Positions 15,709 through 30,700 of a DNA stretch of 39,494 nt are shown piece after piece. The stretch lies in contig JAHDCF010000026.1 in assembly GCA_020630015.1 (NCBI GenBank), positions 1 through 39,494 of the forward strand. Reading direction: 5' to 3'. Each line of letters opens with the position of its first letter. Within the stretch, counting starts at the first letter, position 1. The position numbers and the translations under genes are program-made. The notes under the pieces were generated by a model. That model did not search any database, was not told where the DNA came from, and was given only the letters and a program-made list of their open reading frames with translations. The stretch comes from Planktomarina sp. Its GTDB lineage: Bacteria; Pseudomonadota; Alphaproteobacteria; Rhodobacterales; Rhodobacteraceae.

Positions 15709-18700
15709 TTAATTCGGCCGCGTGATTGTGCGTTCGATGACCAGTTTGTACCGGCCCACACCGCGCCATTTGCGACGAATTATTTTTTCAAGATGCCTGA
15801 TCCTGACCTGTGCACCTTTTGTATCTTCACCTTTGCGTAAAACATAGGAAATACGCAACATCGAAGGTTTCGATCGGATCTGGCGCAACACGCGATTCAG
15901 CGCTTTATCAAATCCCGGTTTGATATCCGCCCGGCCCGAGATGAACGCTTTGTGATTGATATCAATATCCACAATGTTCGAGATCGCGACACCAAAGTTC
16001 AGCTTGGCCATTTTACCCGGTGTCACACGAATGACGCGCGGGTTTTCCGTTGTCAGGCGATACCCTGTTGGCAAGCTGCGTGTATCCAACTTCATGATGA
16101 AATTCGAACCAATGTCTTTCGGCAATGCACCACAAGGCACGTGGAAGCGGCCATATTCATCGGTCGTGACACGCAAACCATTCGGGGTAACAAGACGGAC
16201 CCCTGCCATACCCGGTTCTGTTTTGTTAACGGTTTTCGGACGTGCCAGTTTATCACCATAATACGTCTGATCCGTGATCCCACGCAGGGTATCAGGGCCG
16301 TCCTGATATCCGTTTTGGTTCACATCATCAAAGACTTTGCCAATGATATCGGAACAATCAAAGACGTGCTCTGGCTCCATCCGAACGGATGCCGTCGCCA
16401 CGTTGGACACGCGGGCACCGTCATCTTCCATCCATGTGCGGTTGGTTAAGGTTCCGTCATTGCCATTCGCGCCAATCCGCGCTGACAATCGCACCGTCAC
16501 GGTTTGGGCCGGGGCCAAATCAATCGGCGTCCATGACAAAACTTGCCCTGAGATTGCAGGTTCATCTGCAACGCCATCCACCACGGCCGTGCCCGGCGTA
16601 TACAGAACGCCTGGCGGCAGACGATCGATGATTGTGGCATCATCCACAGGCCGCGATGTGTTGTTGGTGAATGTCAAAGTATAAGTAACCGTATCCCCAA
16701 ACACGACGGATGTTTTATCAACCGATTTGGTTGCCAAAATATCGGGCGTTCCAGAACAATTCCGCAATGGGATGTTGTTGTTCAAGATGATTGGGTCACC
16801 CGCCTCTACCGTGAAGGAAGTATAGAAAGGTGTATTCGTTGGGGCAGAGAAATCCGCCAAACGACCAGAACTTCCAAATTCGCTGGATCCAAGGGAAACA
16901 GATCCTGCCCCAAGCGAAGTCACATCAACATTGCCGGATGTGATCCGATCGGTGCTTGGCACACCGCCCGGTGGGTAAGTCAATGACAGTGTATAGGTTC
17001 CAGGCGCGGAAACATAGAACTGGAAGTACCCATCAGAACCATCGCGCACGATGTTAATATTATTGCTGACGCCCACGCCAGTTTGTGTTCCGGCAGGGCC
17101 AGTTACTGAAATCAAACCACCTGACAGGATACGCCCGTCTTCTTCGCAATAGAAGTACCCGGTTGGATCATAGTCTTGGCTGTCGCAGACACCATCGCCA
17201 TCGCGGTCGTCATTCGGGCCGCAACCTTCGGCGTCGTCGGGGGCGCCATCACCATCACGATCAATCATGGTCGCGGACACGGCCGCACTGTTTGGTGTTG
17301 GGATTTCATCCGACACTACAGACGCCACATTCGAATTGGCTGGGAAGCCATTCAAGGTGAAATAGGTCGCCGTGACAAGGATGGTTCCAGTCTGTCCTGA
17401 TGCCAATGAAACAGGGCCAGCCAGAGTTTCGATATCATTCACACCATCATAACCGGAATTTGCAGATCCATCGGTAAAGCCGGTGTTGCTGGTGGTGGCC
17501 GGGTAAACCGTTGTCATCAATGTGGCCGGTGCAACAAATGCCGTCAGATCATCCTGCACGCGCAGATTGTTCAGGGTAATGTTCCCCGTATTTTCAACTT
17601 CGATTGCAAATGTCGTGGCAAATACCTGCGGGAACAGAGTCACTGTCTCAACAATAGATTTGGTGATCGCAACATCGGGGCGCGGATTGATAGGCACAAC
17701 CGTTGGATCATCAAAGGTATTCCCATCCGTGTCATCACCATCATCAGATGTATCCGTCACACCCGCACCCAGTGGGGAAGTGCCTGTGGCAACAACGCTG
17801 TTGGAAACAGAGCCTGAATCCACATCCGCCTGTGTGGTTTGATACGTTACAGTATACGTGGCCGTTTCACCCGGCAACAACGTGCCAGCCACAGACCCAA
17901 GCGAGCTGGATCCAAAGACCAGTGTTGGGGCCACAAGGGCATCCCCATCACCATTTGTCATTGTATCGGCCAAAGCCACATCCAACAGGGTCACATTCCC
18001 AGTATTTTCGACAACAATTTCGAAGATGATGTCGTCTCCTACCTCGATGTCAGACGATGTTAGGGTCTTCGTCGCCTCAAGCGATGGCATTGGGGTAAAC
18101 AGTACCTCGGCCGGATCATCTGTGGTGTTGCCATCGCCCGGAACATTGTCATCGGACACGTCGGAAACTTCGTCCCCTGATAAAACATCGGTGCCCGCAA
18201 TGGTGGCAGAGTTCAGCACACCACCGGCGTCAATATCAGCTTGGGTCAGGGTATGGGTCGCGGTCCATGTCCAAACTTCGAGCACATCTAACCACGTGTC
18301 CCCATCAATATCGCCGGTTGGTCCACTGATGGTCAACGACAACGGTGTTCCATCCACACGGGTGAACGTATCGGTCAACATGATGTCTTCCAAATCGATG
18401 TCGCCCACATTGCGCCCGGTGAAGGTAAAGGTCACCACATCCCCGGCAACTGCATTTGGATCAACACTTGCGGTTTTTACCAAATTGATCGCTGGCCCCG
18501 GAACAATCTCATACACGGTTGGGTCGTCGCTGGTGTTTCCATCATCATCTATCCCATCGTCAGAGATATCTGTTACGCCTTCGTTGTTTGGATCCTCTGC
18601 CGTGACAGTCACACTGTTGATCAAACCGCCGGCATTAATATCGTCTTGGGTCAGGGTATAGGTGGCTGTGTATGTCCACACCTCGTCCACATCCAATTTC

Positions 18701-21700
18701 AAATCGGTGTTCAGATCACCGCTGATCAGGGCGAATGGGCCATCCAAAGCGGTTGCCCCGCCCGTATTTGTAACCATTGTGTCCGTCACACCCACATTGG
18801 TCAGGGTCACATTGCCCGTATTTTCAACCAACAAAGTATACGTAACGGTCGAACCCACAGCCGTTCCCGAGGACACAAATGTTTTTGTGGCCTCAAGCGC
18901 AGGTACCTGTTCAGGGCCTTGGGTTGTGATGCTGTCATCATCCGTGGCCTCTGACCCATCTGGTGATGTGCCGGTGGCAGACGCGGTATTGGTTATGCTG
19001 GCCGCATCAACATCCGCCTGCGTTACCGTGTAAGGCGCGGAACAGGTGGTATCTGTCGCACCCACAGCAATGGACGGGATCACACAGTTAAACCCTGTGA
19101 TCAATGGATCGGTCACCGCGACATTTGTCAGCGTTACATTGCCCGTATTTTCCACGGCAAACATATAGGTCACCACAGTTCCCACTGCCCCGAATGGGGA
19201 TGGGTTTGCGGTTTTCGTTAATTCCAAGGCTGGCGCATTTGCCGGGCCCGGCAATGTCACACTGTCGGTGTCTGTTACGGCATCCCCATTCGGATCAAGT
19301 GCAGTCACAGACGCCGTGTTCGTCAGTGTTGCCGCATCAATTTCGACCTGCGTAATGGTGAACGTGCCTGTGCAACTGTGGGTGTCACCCGGTGCCATGG
19401 ATGGCAAGGTGCACGACAAGCTTGGGATCAATGGATCGGTTACCACCATACCTGTCAGGGTTTGGTTCCCAGTGTTTTCCACATCAAATGTGTATTCGAT
19501 AACATCATCCACAAAACCAAACCGTGCAGGAACAGCCGACTTAACCAAATCGATCGATGGGTTTTGATCACCGGTCACAGTAACCTGATCCACGTTCGAG
19601 CTGACCTCAGTCCCCACAAAATTTGTTTGTGCATAGGCATCATTGATGACTTCACCCGCATCAACATCCGCCTGTGTGATCGTGTATTGTGCCGTGCATG
19701 TGACAGTTTCACCTGCGGAGAAATCTGGATCACCCGGCAGTGCCGTCCAACACCGGAAATCGCCAATCTTGTTGTCAAAGATCCTGATATCCTGCGTAAA
19801 CGCAACCTGACCACTGTTGGTGACGGTATATGTGTAATCGACAACATCGCCCACGTTGGCAAAGGTTGATCCAGCAACCGCCTGTTTATCCAAGGTCAAG
19901 GATGGGGTGCCCTGATTTGGGATGGTCGCGCTGGTATCGTTGCTGTCGATGGTGCCATCACTGGCGCCGGCAATATTTGTCACCGATCCCAATGTCACAT
20001 CGGTGGACGTGATCGTATAGGTGGCCGTACATGTGTATGTTTCCGTTGGGGCCAAACCTGCGGCCGGATAGGCCGGGCAGGAAATATCACTGGCCGGGAT
20101 AAGGTTGTCTGTCACCGTGATCGGTGATGTCAGGGTCGTGTTGCCCGTGTTGGTCACCACATACGTATAGGTCGCAACAGCACCTGTTACATAATCCTCA
20201 GGCTCCATCGGATCTGGTGTTTTAACCAATGACATTGCAGGTGACTGGATTGCCGGAACACTGACGTCATCTTCGTTTGATGTGGTTGTGCCGTCACTTG
20301 CGGTGGCTGTGTTATCCACCTTGCCTGCATCGATATCGGCCTGCGTAACAGTATAACTGCCCGTACATGTAACAGATGCCAGTGGTGCCAAAGGCGGTGC
20401 CGGGCATGTAATTGTGCCCCCTGCCCCGGTGATCAATGGATCTGTGATACCGATCTGATTTGTCAGGGTCACGTTGCCAGTGTTGGTAACAATGAATTGG
20501 TAATCAATCACATCACCAACCGCATCAAAGCTTGCCAATCCTGCTGGATCCAACTGCTTTAACAAGGCAAGCGATGGATCAGCCGGAATTTCCAAAACAG
20601 TCGGATCATCATCGGTGTTCCCATCGGTATCATCCGCATCATCAGACGTATCTGTCACAGGTGTACCGGTGGGCGGTGTCCCTTGGGCAAGGGCGGTGTT
20701 CTGAATGCCGCCGGCATCAATATCCGCCTGCGTCAGGATATAAGTCGCCTGATAGGTGGCCACCTCGTTCGGGATCAATACCCCAACAGAGGATCCCGCA
20801 TCGGCAGACACCCAACTTGGCCCCGATGTCAAAGCCAAAACGGTGCCATCTGCACGGGTTAAGGTATCACTTGCAATTACAACCCCGGACAACGTGACGT
20901 TGCCTGTGTTTTCAACCAACAATTCAAATGTGACCGTTTCACCCAATGCAATGGTCGAAGACGTGATTGTTTTTTCCAAGTTAAGGGATGGATCAGGATT
21001 GATCATCAACTTGGCATCATCATCATCGCTGATGGTGTCGCCACCTGGATCATCCGCCGTAACGGCAATCACATTCAAAATACCACCGGCATCAATGTCA
21101 GATTGCGTCAGCGCATAGGTCGCTTCAAATACCCAAGTTTCATCAACCTCTAGGATCGACGTGGGCGGGTTGTCCCCGCTGACATAATCCGGCCCGCTGG
21201 CCAATGTCAGACCAACACCGGACAGATCCGTCAATGTATCCGTCAACACAACATTATCCAGGGTCACATTCCCACTGTTTTCAATTGTGATTTCAAAGGT
21301 CACAAGATCACCGGCAACAACACCTTCGAGGCTGCTGATGGATTTGGTAACAACCATATCCGGATCGCGCGCTTCGGGTTGTACCGATGCATCATCCGTG
21401 GCGTCGGGGTTCACCCCATCTGGGCTGGTGGATGTGACAGTCGCCACATTTGTGAGGGGGTTATTTCTGTCGACATCCCTTTGGGTAACCGTATAGGTCG
21501 CGGTGAATGTGACAACATCACCGGGGGCCAACACATCCCAAACGCCATTGGCGGATGCATCTGCGCTGTCACCAGAAATACCATTGTCCGTTAACAATGT
21601 ATCCCCTGCAATGGGCAATGCCGAGATGGCACTGGCACTTGTATGCGTGTCGGCCATGGTGACATTTGTTAAGGTCGTGTTTCCTGAATTCGTGACCGTA

Positions 21701-24700
21701 TAAGTGTATGTGATCACGTCACCTACCTGCGCACCCGAGGTGATCGACGGGGTTTTCACCAATTCGATCATCGAATCCCGAACAGCATCCAAAGTAACGG
21801 TGTCTTGGTTCGAAACCGGCGTTTCATCATTGTCGGCCGTTGCAATATTGGTCAGGCTGCCGCTGTCCACATCGGATTGCAAAACTGTGTAAGTCGCGCT
21901 GCAAGTTACAAATGCACCCGGGGCCAAACCGCCGCTTGGCATGGTGCCACAGTTGAATGTGCCAATCTTGTCATCGGTCACACTGATTTGGCTGAACAAC
22001 GTGATGTTGCCGGCATTTGTGACCTTGTAGTCATAGGTCAAAACCTGACCTGCCGTGGCATAATCAGCATGAGTTGTGGATTTTTCCAAAGCCAACAACG
22101 GGTTCGCGGGTGGGCCTTGCACAGGAATGGTATCGTCATCTGTGACAGGGTCATCATCGCTGGCTGGTGTGCCAACGGCATTGGCCGTGTTTGTGATCGC
22201 CCCCGCATCAATGTCCGCCTGTGTGACAGTATATGCAAACGTACAGGTTGCATCTGTTGCATTGGGCAAAAGCGGGCCAACCGTACAGGTTCCGGGCACC
22301 AAGCTGTCGGTAACAGCAACGGAATTCAGGGTCACATTGCCGGTGTTCGTGACAGTCATCACAAAATTCACCACATCCCCTGGATTGGTATAGGCGGGAT
22401 CCGTCCCGGGATTAGGCGTAATCGCCTTTACCACCTGAACGGCGGGTGCGGCATCCACCAACGGATGAACATCTGTGGCGTCCGGTGTCAGCGCATCCCC
22501 ATCAGGATCTGTGCCTGTTGCGTTTGCCGTATTGGTCAAGATTTGGGCATCAATGTCGGTTTGCAAGACTGTATATGTGCCGGTGCAGGTCAAAGCCTCT
22601 GTTGGCAACAACGTCACCGGGGCCACGATATCACAGGTTAATGCACCCAACATCGGGTCACTGATCGCAACCGTCGACAATGTCTGGTTTCCAGTGTTCG
22701 TCGCAACCAAAGTATAGGTCAAAACATCCCCAACGGCGGCAGGATCATTGCCCGCGGTCACCGCCTTGATCAGACCCAAGTTTGGCATGATGTCACCCAC
22801 GATGGTTTCATCGTCAGAGTTTGAATAGACCTCAGTGGTCAACGCTGGATCATCTGGGGCAAATGTCGTGTTCGCAACCGCGACATTCACCACCTGACCG
22901 GCATCCAGATCATCCTGTGTCACGCTGTAAGATGCGGTACAGGTTACCGTATCACCCGGATTAAAGGCGGTTCCGGTCGGTGGCGTGTAACAGGCAAAAG
23001 ACCCAATCTTATCGTCAACCAGTGTCAACGTATCCACGAAAGGCACAGCACCCGTATTGGTCAGGCTGTATTCATACGTCAGAACATCACCCACACTGTC
23101 AAAACTTTGGCCGGCCGGATTTTGCGTCTTTGTCAGGCTCAATGCACGCGGGGCATCCGTCGGGATTTGTTCGTCATCTGCATTTGACGTCACATTTCCA
23201 TCGCTGGCCGTGGCCACGTTCAACACCGAACCAATCGCCGCATCACCTGCGGTGACGGTGTACAGGCCTGTACATGTGATGGATGCGTTGGGGGCAAGGC
23301 CGGGTGGGTTTGTGATGGCGGGGCATGTGATGCCTGAGGCCGGGATTTTGTTATCCGTCACGGTGATCGCGTTGGTGATCGTCGTGTTGCCGGTGTTGGT
23401 CACCACATAATCATAGGTCAGCACAGACCCAACCGCAAAGGTGCCAGAGTTGAACGTCTTTACCAGACCAAGGGCCGGGCTTTGCACCGCGTTCACCGTT
23501 TCCGTATCCGTGTTCGATGTGGTGGTGCCATCGCTGGCACTGGCCACGTTCGTCACAGACCCTGCATCAATATCCGCCTGCGCCGCAGTCCAAACCGCGG
23601 AACATGTCACACTGTCGCCCGGCGCAACCGCCGTCGCAGAACAGGTGATCGGGCCGCTGATCTTATCGTCGGTCACGTTCAGCGGTGTGCCCAGCGTTGT
23701 GTTCCCGCTGTTCGTCACAGTGTATTCATAGGTGATCTGATCACCCACCGCCGCGTATGTCGTCGCCGATGTGGATGCCAAATCCTTTACCAATGTGATC
23801 TCAGGCGTTTGTGTGAACGTCGTGGTGTCAGACGCATCCACCTGTGCGGTTTGATCGGTGGTCACACTGGCCGTGTTCACCAGATCATTGCCATCATCCA
23901 CATGGGATTGCAGCGCCGCAAACGTTGCTGTCCAGGTCCAAACTTCGCCTACATCCAGCGATGTATCCCCATTGCCATTGGCCGTAATCGTGGGGCCAGA
24001 CGTCAAGGTGGCCCCTGTGCCATTTTGATCCAACGCATCGGTTAACATCACACCCGTCAGGGTCTGGTTGCCCGTGTTCGTCGCCGTGATCGTATAGGTT
24101 AACGTGCCAGGCGCGCTGAGGGTTGGGATATCAACCACCTTGGCCAAGGTCATCGCCGGTGTCAGGGTGATGGTCGTGGTCGCATCATCTGATTGCGACG
24201 CAACCTCATCCGTGACAAAGCTGGCGGTGTTTACAATATCACTGCCCGTGTCCAGCATGGCCTGCGTTACATCAAGTGTCGCCGTATAGGTCCAAACCTC
24301 GCCCACATCCACAAGCATGTCCCCATCATCCCCAGACAAAACAGGGCCAGAGGTTAACGTCGGCGCCGCCGCACCTTGGGCCACAACATCCGTCAAAACA
24401 GGGGACGTTAGGGTCGTATTGCCCGTATTTGTCACTGTAATCGTATAGGTTAACGTGCCCGGTGCCGTCAGGGCCGCCGTGTCTACATCCTTAACAATCG
24501 TAAACGCTGGCGTCTGATCAAAGGTGGTTTCCGCAGTGTCGGATTTGGGGCCAGCCTCGGTCGTGTCAAACGTCGCCGTGTTGATCAAAACCGTGCCGTC
24601 ATCCACGTGATCCTGCGTCGCATTCGCCGTCACCGTATAGGTCCAGGTTTCCCCAAAATCGAGGTCCCCATTCCCATCATCCCCAACAGGACCCGCCGTA

Positions 24701-27700
24701 ACAGTCACGGGAACAGGCGTCGTCCCCTGCGCCGCGGCGTCGCTGAAAACAACATTCGTAAGCTTAACATTGCCCGTGTTCACAATCGTAACCGTATACG
24801 TCAACAAACCAGGTGCACTCAGCTCTGAAACGTCAACAACCTTCGATATCGTAAAGTTCGGCTGACTATCTATTACCGTCTTGGCGGTGTCGGTCAGGCT
24901 GCCGGCCTCATCGGTCGTCAACGTCGCGGTGTTAATGATATCCCCACCGTCATCCATATGCGTCTGATCAGCCGCAATCGTGACAGTCCATGTCCAAACC
25001 TCACCAACATCAAAGCTGCTGTCACCATTTCCATTGCCGGTCACTGTCGGGCCAGACGCAAGGGCAACCGTCGACGCCCCTTGAACCGCGCTGTCAGCAA
25101 GAACAACATTTGTAAGAGAAACGTTGCCCGTGTTTTCCGCGCGAATGGTGTAGGTCAATGTTCCAGGCGCATCTATGGACGCCTGATCAACGGTCTTCAA
25201 AAGTGTGAAGGCCGGATTTTGCGTCATGACTGTTGACGCATCATCCGATTTTGCACCCGCCTCTGCCGTTGTGAAAGTGGCGGTGTTATCAATGGTATTG
25301 CCGGCATCAAGGTTGGCTTGATCGGCATCAATGGTGACGGCATAGGTCCATGTTTCACCCACATCCAATTCACCATTTCCATCGTCCCCGGTGGGCCCTG
25401 TCGGACCTGTGGTCAGGGCAACCGCAGCAGAATTTTGTTCCGCAACATCGCCAAAGTTCACACCCGTCAGAGTGACGTTACCGGTGTTTTCAATTTCGAT
25501 ATCATAAGTCAGCGTGCCAGGGGCAGAAATGCTGGCCAGATCCACAGATTTTTCAATCGTGAAGTCAGGGTTTTGAGCGATCGTGGTGGTGGCATCATCC
25601 GATTGCACCGGCAACTGATCAGTATCGATCGAAGCCGTGTTCACGATATCCGCACCATTATCAATCATGTCTTGAGTGACGGACAGGGTCGCAAGATAAT
25701 TCCATGTTTCACCAACATCCAACAGGTTGTTCCCGTTATCGCCAGCCCGGAATGGGCCATTGGTCATGGCAGGTGTGGTTGTCCCTTGGGCCAATGTATC
25801 TGTGAACACAGGATTGGTCAGGGTGACGTTGCCCGTATTTTCAATCGATATGGTGTAAACCAATGTTCCCGGCGCATCCAAAGACGCGATGTCAACATTT
25901 TTCGTAATCACCACCGCAGGGGTCTGGGTGAAGGTCGTTGTGGCATCATCAGTTTGGCTTGGCACCTCTTGGGTCGTAACGGTGGCTGTGTTCACCAAAT
26001 CGTTGCCATCATCCACATGGGATTGAAGGGCATTGATCGTCACTGTCCAAACCCAAGTTTCACCCACATCCAACGCATCATCGGCATCGGTATCACCCGA
26101 CAGGGTTGGCCCGCTGGCGATTGCGATCGACGCGCCATTTTGCGCCGCCGTATCCGTCAAAGAAACACCCGTCAAAGTGACGTTCCCGGTGTTTTCCGCC
26201 GTGATGGTATAAGTCAAAGTCCCCGGCGCCGATAGATCAGCAATATCGACATCTTTGGTCAAACTAAAGGATGGGGTTTGCGTAATCGTTGTTGTCGCAT
26301 CGTCAGACTTTGCCGACACCTGATCGGTTGTCATGGTCGCGAGGTTATCAATATCAGTGCCCGCATCGATCATAGCTTGGGTCACAGCAACAGTCGCCGT
26401 GTAGACCCATGTTTCGCCCACATCAATCGCACCCACCGTTCCCGTGTCAGCCCCCAACGTTGGGCCGGACGCCAATGGAACGGAAACGCCATTTTGATCC
26501 GCCGCGTCGGATAACACCGGGCCCGTCAACGTGGTATTGCCCGTATTTTCGACAGAAATCGTATAGGTCAACGTACCGGGTGCCGCGATATTTGCCAGAT
26601 CCACATCTTTGGTGATTGTGAAATTCGGGGATTGCGTGAACATCGTGATCGCATCGTCAGATTGGGCATCGGTTTGATCGGTATCAACCGTTGCTACATT
26701 CACAAGGTTGCCCCCATCATCAACATGGGTTTGATCCGCGGCGATGGTAACGGTGTAGGTCCAAGTTTCACCAACATCCAAGGCGTTGTTTCCATCATCA
26801 CCGGTCGGGGTTCCCGGACCAGATGCCAAAGAAACAGGGGCGCCACTTTGGCTGGCCGCATCCGCCAAACTGACATTGGTCAGGGTTTGGTTCCCGGTAT
26901 TTTCCACGGTGATGGTATAGGTCAAAGTACCCGGTGCCGTCAGAAGCGCGGTATCAACCGACTTGGCAATCACCAGCGATGGTTCCTGACTTGCGGTCAA
27001 GGTCACATCATCTTCGTTTGAAGTGGCTGTAACCGTGCCCTGCCCTGAAATTGGCTGATCCACCTGTGCAGAGGCGGTATTCGTGACAGACCCATTATCG
27101 ATATCCGTCTGGGAAATCGTATAAGCCCCCGTACACGTGATGAAATCACCCGGTGCAAGACCCGTCGCCGGCAAAGCTGGGCATGTCACGGATGCGATCT
27201 TATCATCGCTTACGGTGATCGGGGCGGTCAAAGTAATATTACCAGTATTGGTCACCTTATAGGTAAAGTTCGCAACCTGACCCGGCGCATCATATTCACC
27301 GGCAAACAATGTTTCTTTGTCCAAAGAAATCGCTGGTTCACGGCTTGGGCCGGTCAATACAACCGTATCATCGTCAGATGCCGATGTGCCAAGTGTGCTT
27401 TCGGCCGTAACACTGGCGGTGTTTTCGCGGCTGCCCGCATCGATATCCGCTTGGGTCAGGGTATATGTTCCCGTCAAGGGGGTACCGTTTGCACAGGATG
27501 TCACAACATCACCCGGCGCCATGTCCGGCAACAAGCAAGACAAGCCAATCAATGGGTCAGACACCGTGACATTCACCAATGTCACATTGCCCGTGTTTTC
27601 AACCGAAATTGAATAATCTTCTGTGGTTGGCAAAGCATCGAATGTGCCGGTTCCATCAACTTCGGTCTTTGTCAGCTCAATTTTGGGATCCTCTGTCGGG

Positions 27701-30700
27701 CCAGTCGCAGTGTGATTGTCATCATCATCCACTGTTCCACCCAACGGCGGGTTGGCCACAACGGTTGCTGTATTCAAAATGCTGCTCGCATCAACATCAG
27801 ACTGTAAAACGGTATAGGTTCCGGTACAGCTGCCTGTGGCGTCTGGTGCCAAATCTGGGATCGCACAGGTCAATCCGGGGATTAACGGATCAGAAACCGA
27901 AATCCCACTCAATGTCACTGTTCCTGTATTTTCCACGGTAAACGTATACGTCAGGGTTTCGCCCGCCGCCGTAAAGGTGGTTGGGCCGTCTTTTGTCAAT
28001 TCGATCGCTGGCGCTTGGGTACCCGTGATTGTCACGTCATCAGGCTCTGATGTCACCTCTGTCGTAAGGGTTGGGTTGTCAGGCGCAAACGTTGATTGGG
28101 CATATGCCTCGTTCAAGACTTCGCCCGCATCCATATCCGCCAAAGTTACCGTGTAACTGGCCGTACAAGAAATACTGTCACCCGGGTTAAAGGCCATCCC
28201 AGATGGGGGAACATAACAGGTGATCGTCCCGATCTTGGAATCCACAATTTCGATATCATCGACAAATGGCGCACCACCTGTATTCGTGACATCAAATCGA
28301 TATGTCAAAACATCACCAACCATGGCAAAGCTCTGCCCTGCTGGATCTTCAACCTTATCCAACGTAAGCGCCGGATCAGCAGAGGTCGGCACGTTTTCAG
28401 ATGCCTGATTTGATGTGGCATCCCCATCGCTGGCCGTTGCAATATTCGTAACAACACCCAAGGCCGCATCACCTGCGGTGACGGTGTACAGGCCTGTACA
28501 TGTGATGGATGCGTTGGGGGCAAGGCCGGGTGGGTTTGTGATGGCGGGGCATGTGATGCCTGAGGCCGGGATTTTGTTATCCGTCACGGTGATCGCGTTG
28601 GTGATCGTCGTGTTGCCGGTGTTGGTCACCACATAATCATAGGTCAGCACAGACCCAACCGCAAAGGTGCCAGAGTTGAACGTCTTTACCAGACCAAGGG
28701 CCGGGCTTTGCACCGCGTTCACCGTTTCCGTATCCGTGTTCGATGTGGTGGTGCCATCGCTGGCACTGGCCACGTTCGTCACAGACCCTGCATCAATATC
28801 CGCCTGCGCCGCAGTCCAAACCGCGGAACATGTCACACTGTCGCCCGGCGCAACCGCCGTCGCAGAACAGGTGATCGGGCCGCTGATCTTATCGTCGGTC
28901 ACGTTCAGCGGTGTGCCCAGCGTTGTGTTCCCGCTGTTCGTCACAGTGTATTCATAGGTGATCTGATCACCCACCGCCGCGTATGTCGTCGCCGATGTGG
29001 ATGCCAAATCCTTTACCAATGTGATCTCAGGCGTTTGTGTGAACGTCGTGGTGTCAGACGCATCCACCTGTGCGGTTTGATCGGTGGTCACACTGGCCGT
29101 GTTCACCAGATCATTGCCATCATCCACATGGGATTGCAGCGCCGCAAACGTTGCTGTCCAGGTCCAAACTTCGCCTACATCCAGCGATGTATCCCCATTG
29201 CCATTGGCCGTAATCGTGGGGCCAGACGTCAAGGTGGCCCCTGTGCCATTTTGATCCAACGCATCGGTTAACATCACACCCGTCAGGGTCTGGTTGCCCG
29301 TGTTCGTCGCCGTGATCGTATAGGTTAACGTGCCAGGCGCGCTGAGGGTTGGGATATCAACCACCTTGGCCAAGGTCATCGCCGGTGTCAGGGTGATGGT
29401 CGTGGTCGCATCATCTGATTGCGACGCAACCTCATCCGTGACAAAGCTGGCGGTGTTTACAATATCACTGCCCGTGTCCAGCATGGCCTGCGTTACATCA
29501 AGTGTCGCCGTATAGGTCCAAACCTCGCCCACATCCACAAGCATGTCCCCATCATCCCCAGACAAAACAGGGCCAGAGGTTAACGTCGGCGCCGCCGCAC
29601 CTTGGGCCACAACATCCGTCAAAACAGGGGACGTTAGGGTCGTATTGCCCGTATTTGTCACTGTAATCGTATAGGTTAACGTGCCCGGTGCCGTCAGGGC
29701 CGCCGTGTCTACATCCTTAACAATCGTAAACGCTGGCGTCTGATCAAAGGTGGTTTCCGCAGTGTCGGATTTGGGGCCAGCCTCGGTCGTGTCAAACGTC
29801 GCCGTGTTGATCAAAACCGTGCCGTCATCCACGTGATCCTGCGTCGCATTCGCCGTCACCGTATAGGTCCAGGTTTCCCCAAAATCGAGGTCCCCATTCC
29901 CATCATCCCCAACAGGACCCGCCGTAACAGTCACGGGAACAGGCGTCGTCCCCTGCGCCGCGGCGTCGCTGAAAACAACATTCGTAAGCTTAACATTGCC
30001 CGTGTTCACAATCGTAACCGTATACGTCAACAAACCAGGTGCACTCAGCTCTGAAACGTCAACAACCTTCGATATCGTAAAGTTCGGCTGACTATCTATT
30101 ACCGTCTTGGCGGTGTCGGTCAGGCTGCCGGCCTCATCGGTCGTCAACGTCGCGGTGTTAATGATATCCCCACCGTCATCCATATGCGTCTGATCAGCCG
30201 CAATCGTGACAGTCCATGTCCAGGTTTCGCCAACCTCAAACACATTATCGCCGTCATCCCCAGAAGGGGCTCCGGGCCCACTGGCCAGCGTCAGCGTGGT
30301 TGGCCCCTGATTTGCACTGTCGGTCAACACAACATCGGTCAAAGAAACATTGCCCGTATTTTCCGCGGTGATCGTATAGGTCAGCGTCCCCGGCGCGCTT
30401 ATCGTCGCCTGATCAACAGATTTATCCAGCGTGAATTTTGGTGTTTGAGTGATGGCGGTTTTGGCACCACTTTCCTTCGTATCAACACCATCAGCGGCGA
30501 ACCCAGCCGTGTTCACGATGGTATTGCCGTCATCAATCATGGCTTGGGTCACATCAACCGTGACGGTGTAAACCCAAGTTTCTGACACCTCCATGTCGCC
30601 ATTATTATTAGTGTCGCCCGCAAGCGTTGGACCAGATGCCAGCGGCACAGACGTTCCGTTTTGGTCGGCCGCATCCCCAAAGGCAATCCCGGTCAGTGTT

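Noticed and set aside
15695-15769. Extended start of the barrel protein overlapping the giant gene
   Set aside because: The extension lacks a ribosome-binding site and would bury the clear signal peptide that begins at 15694.
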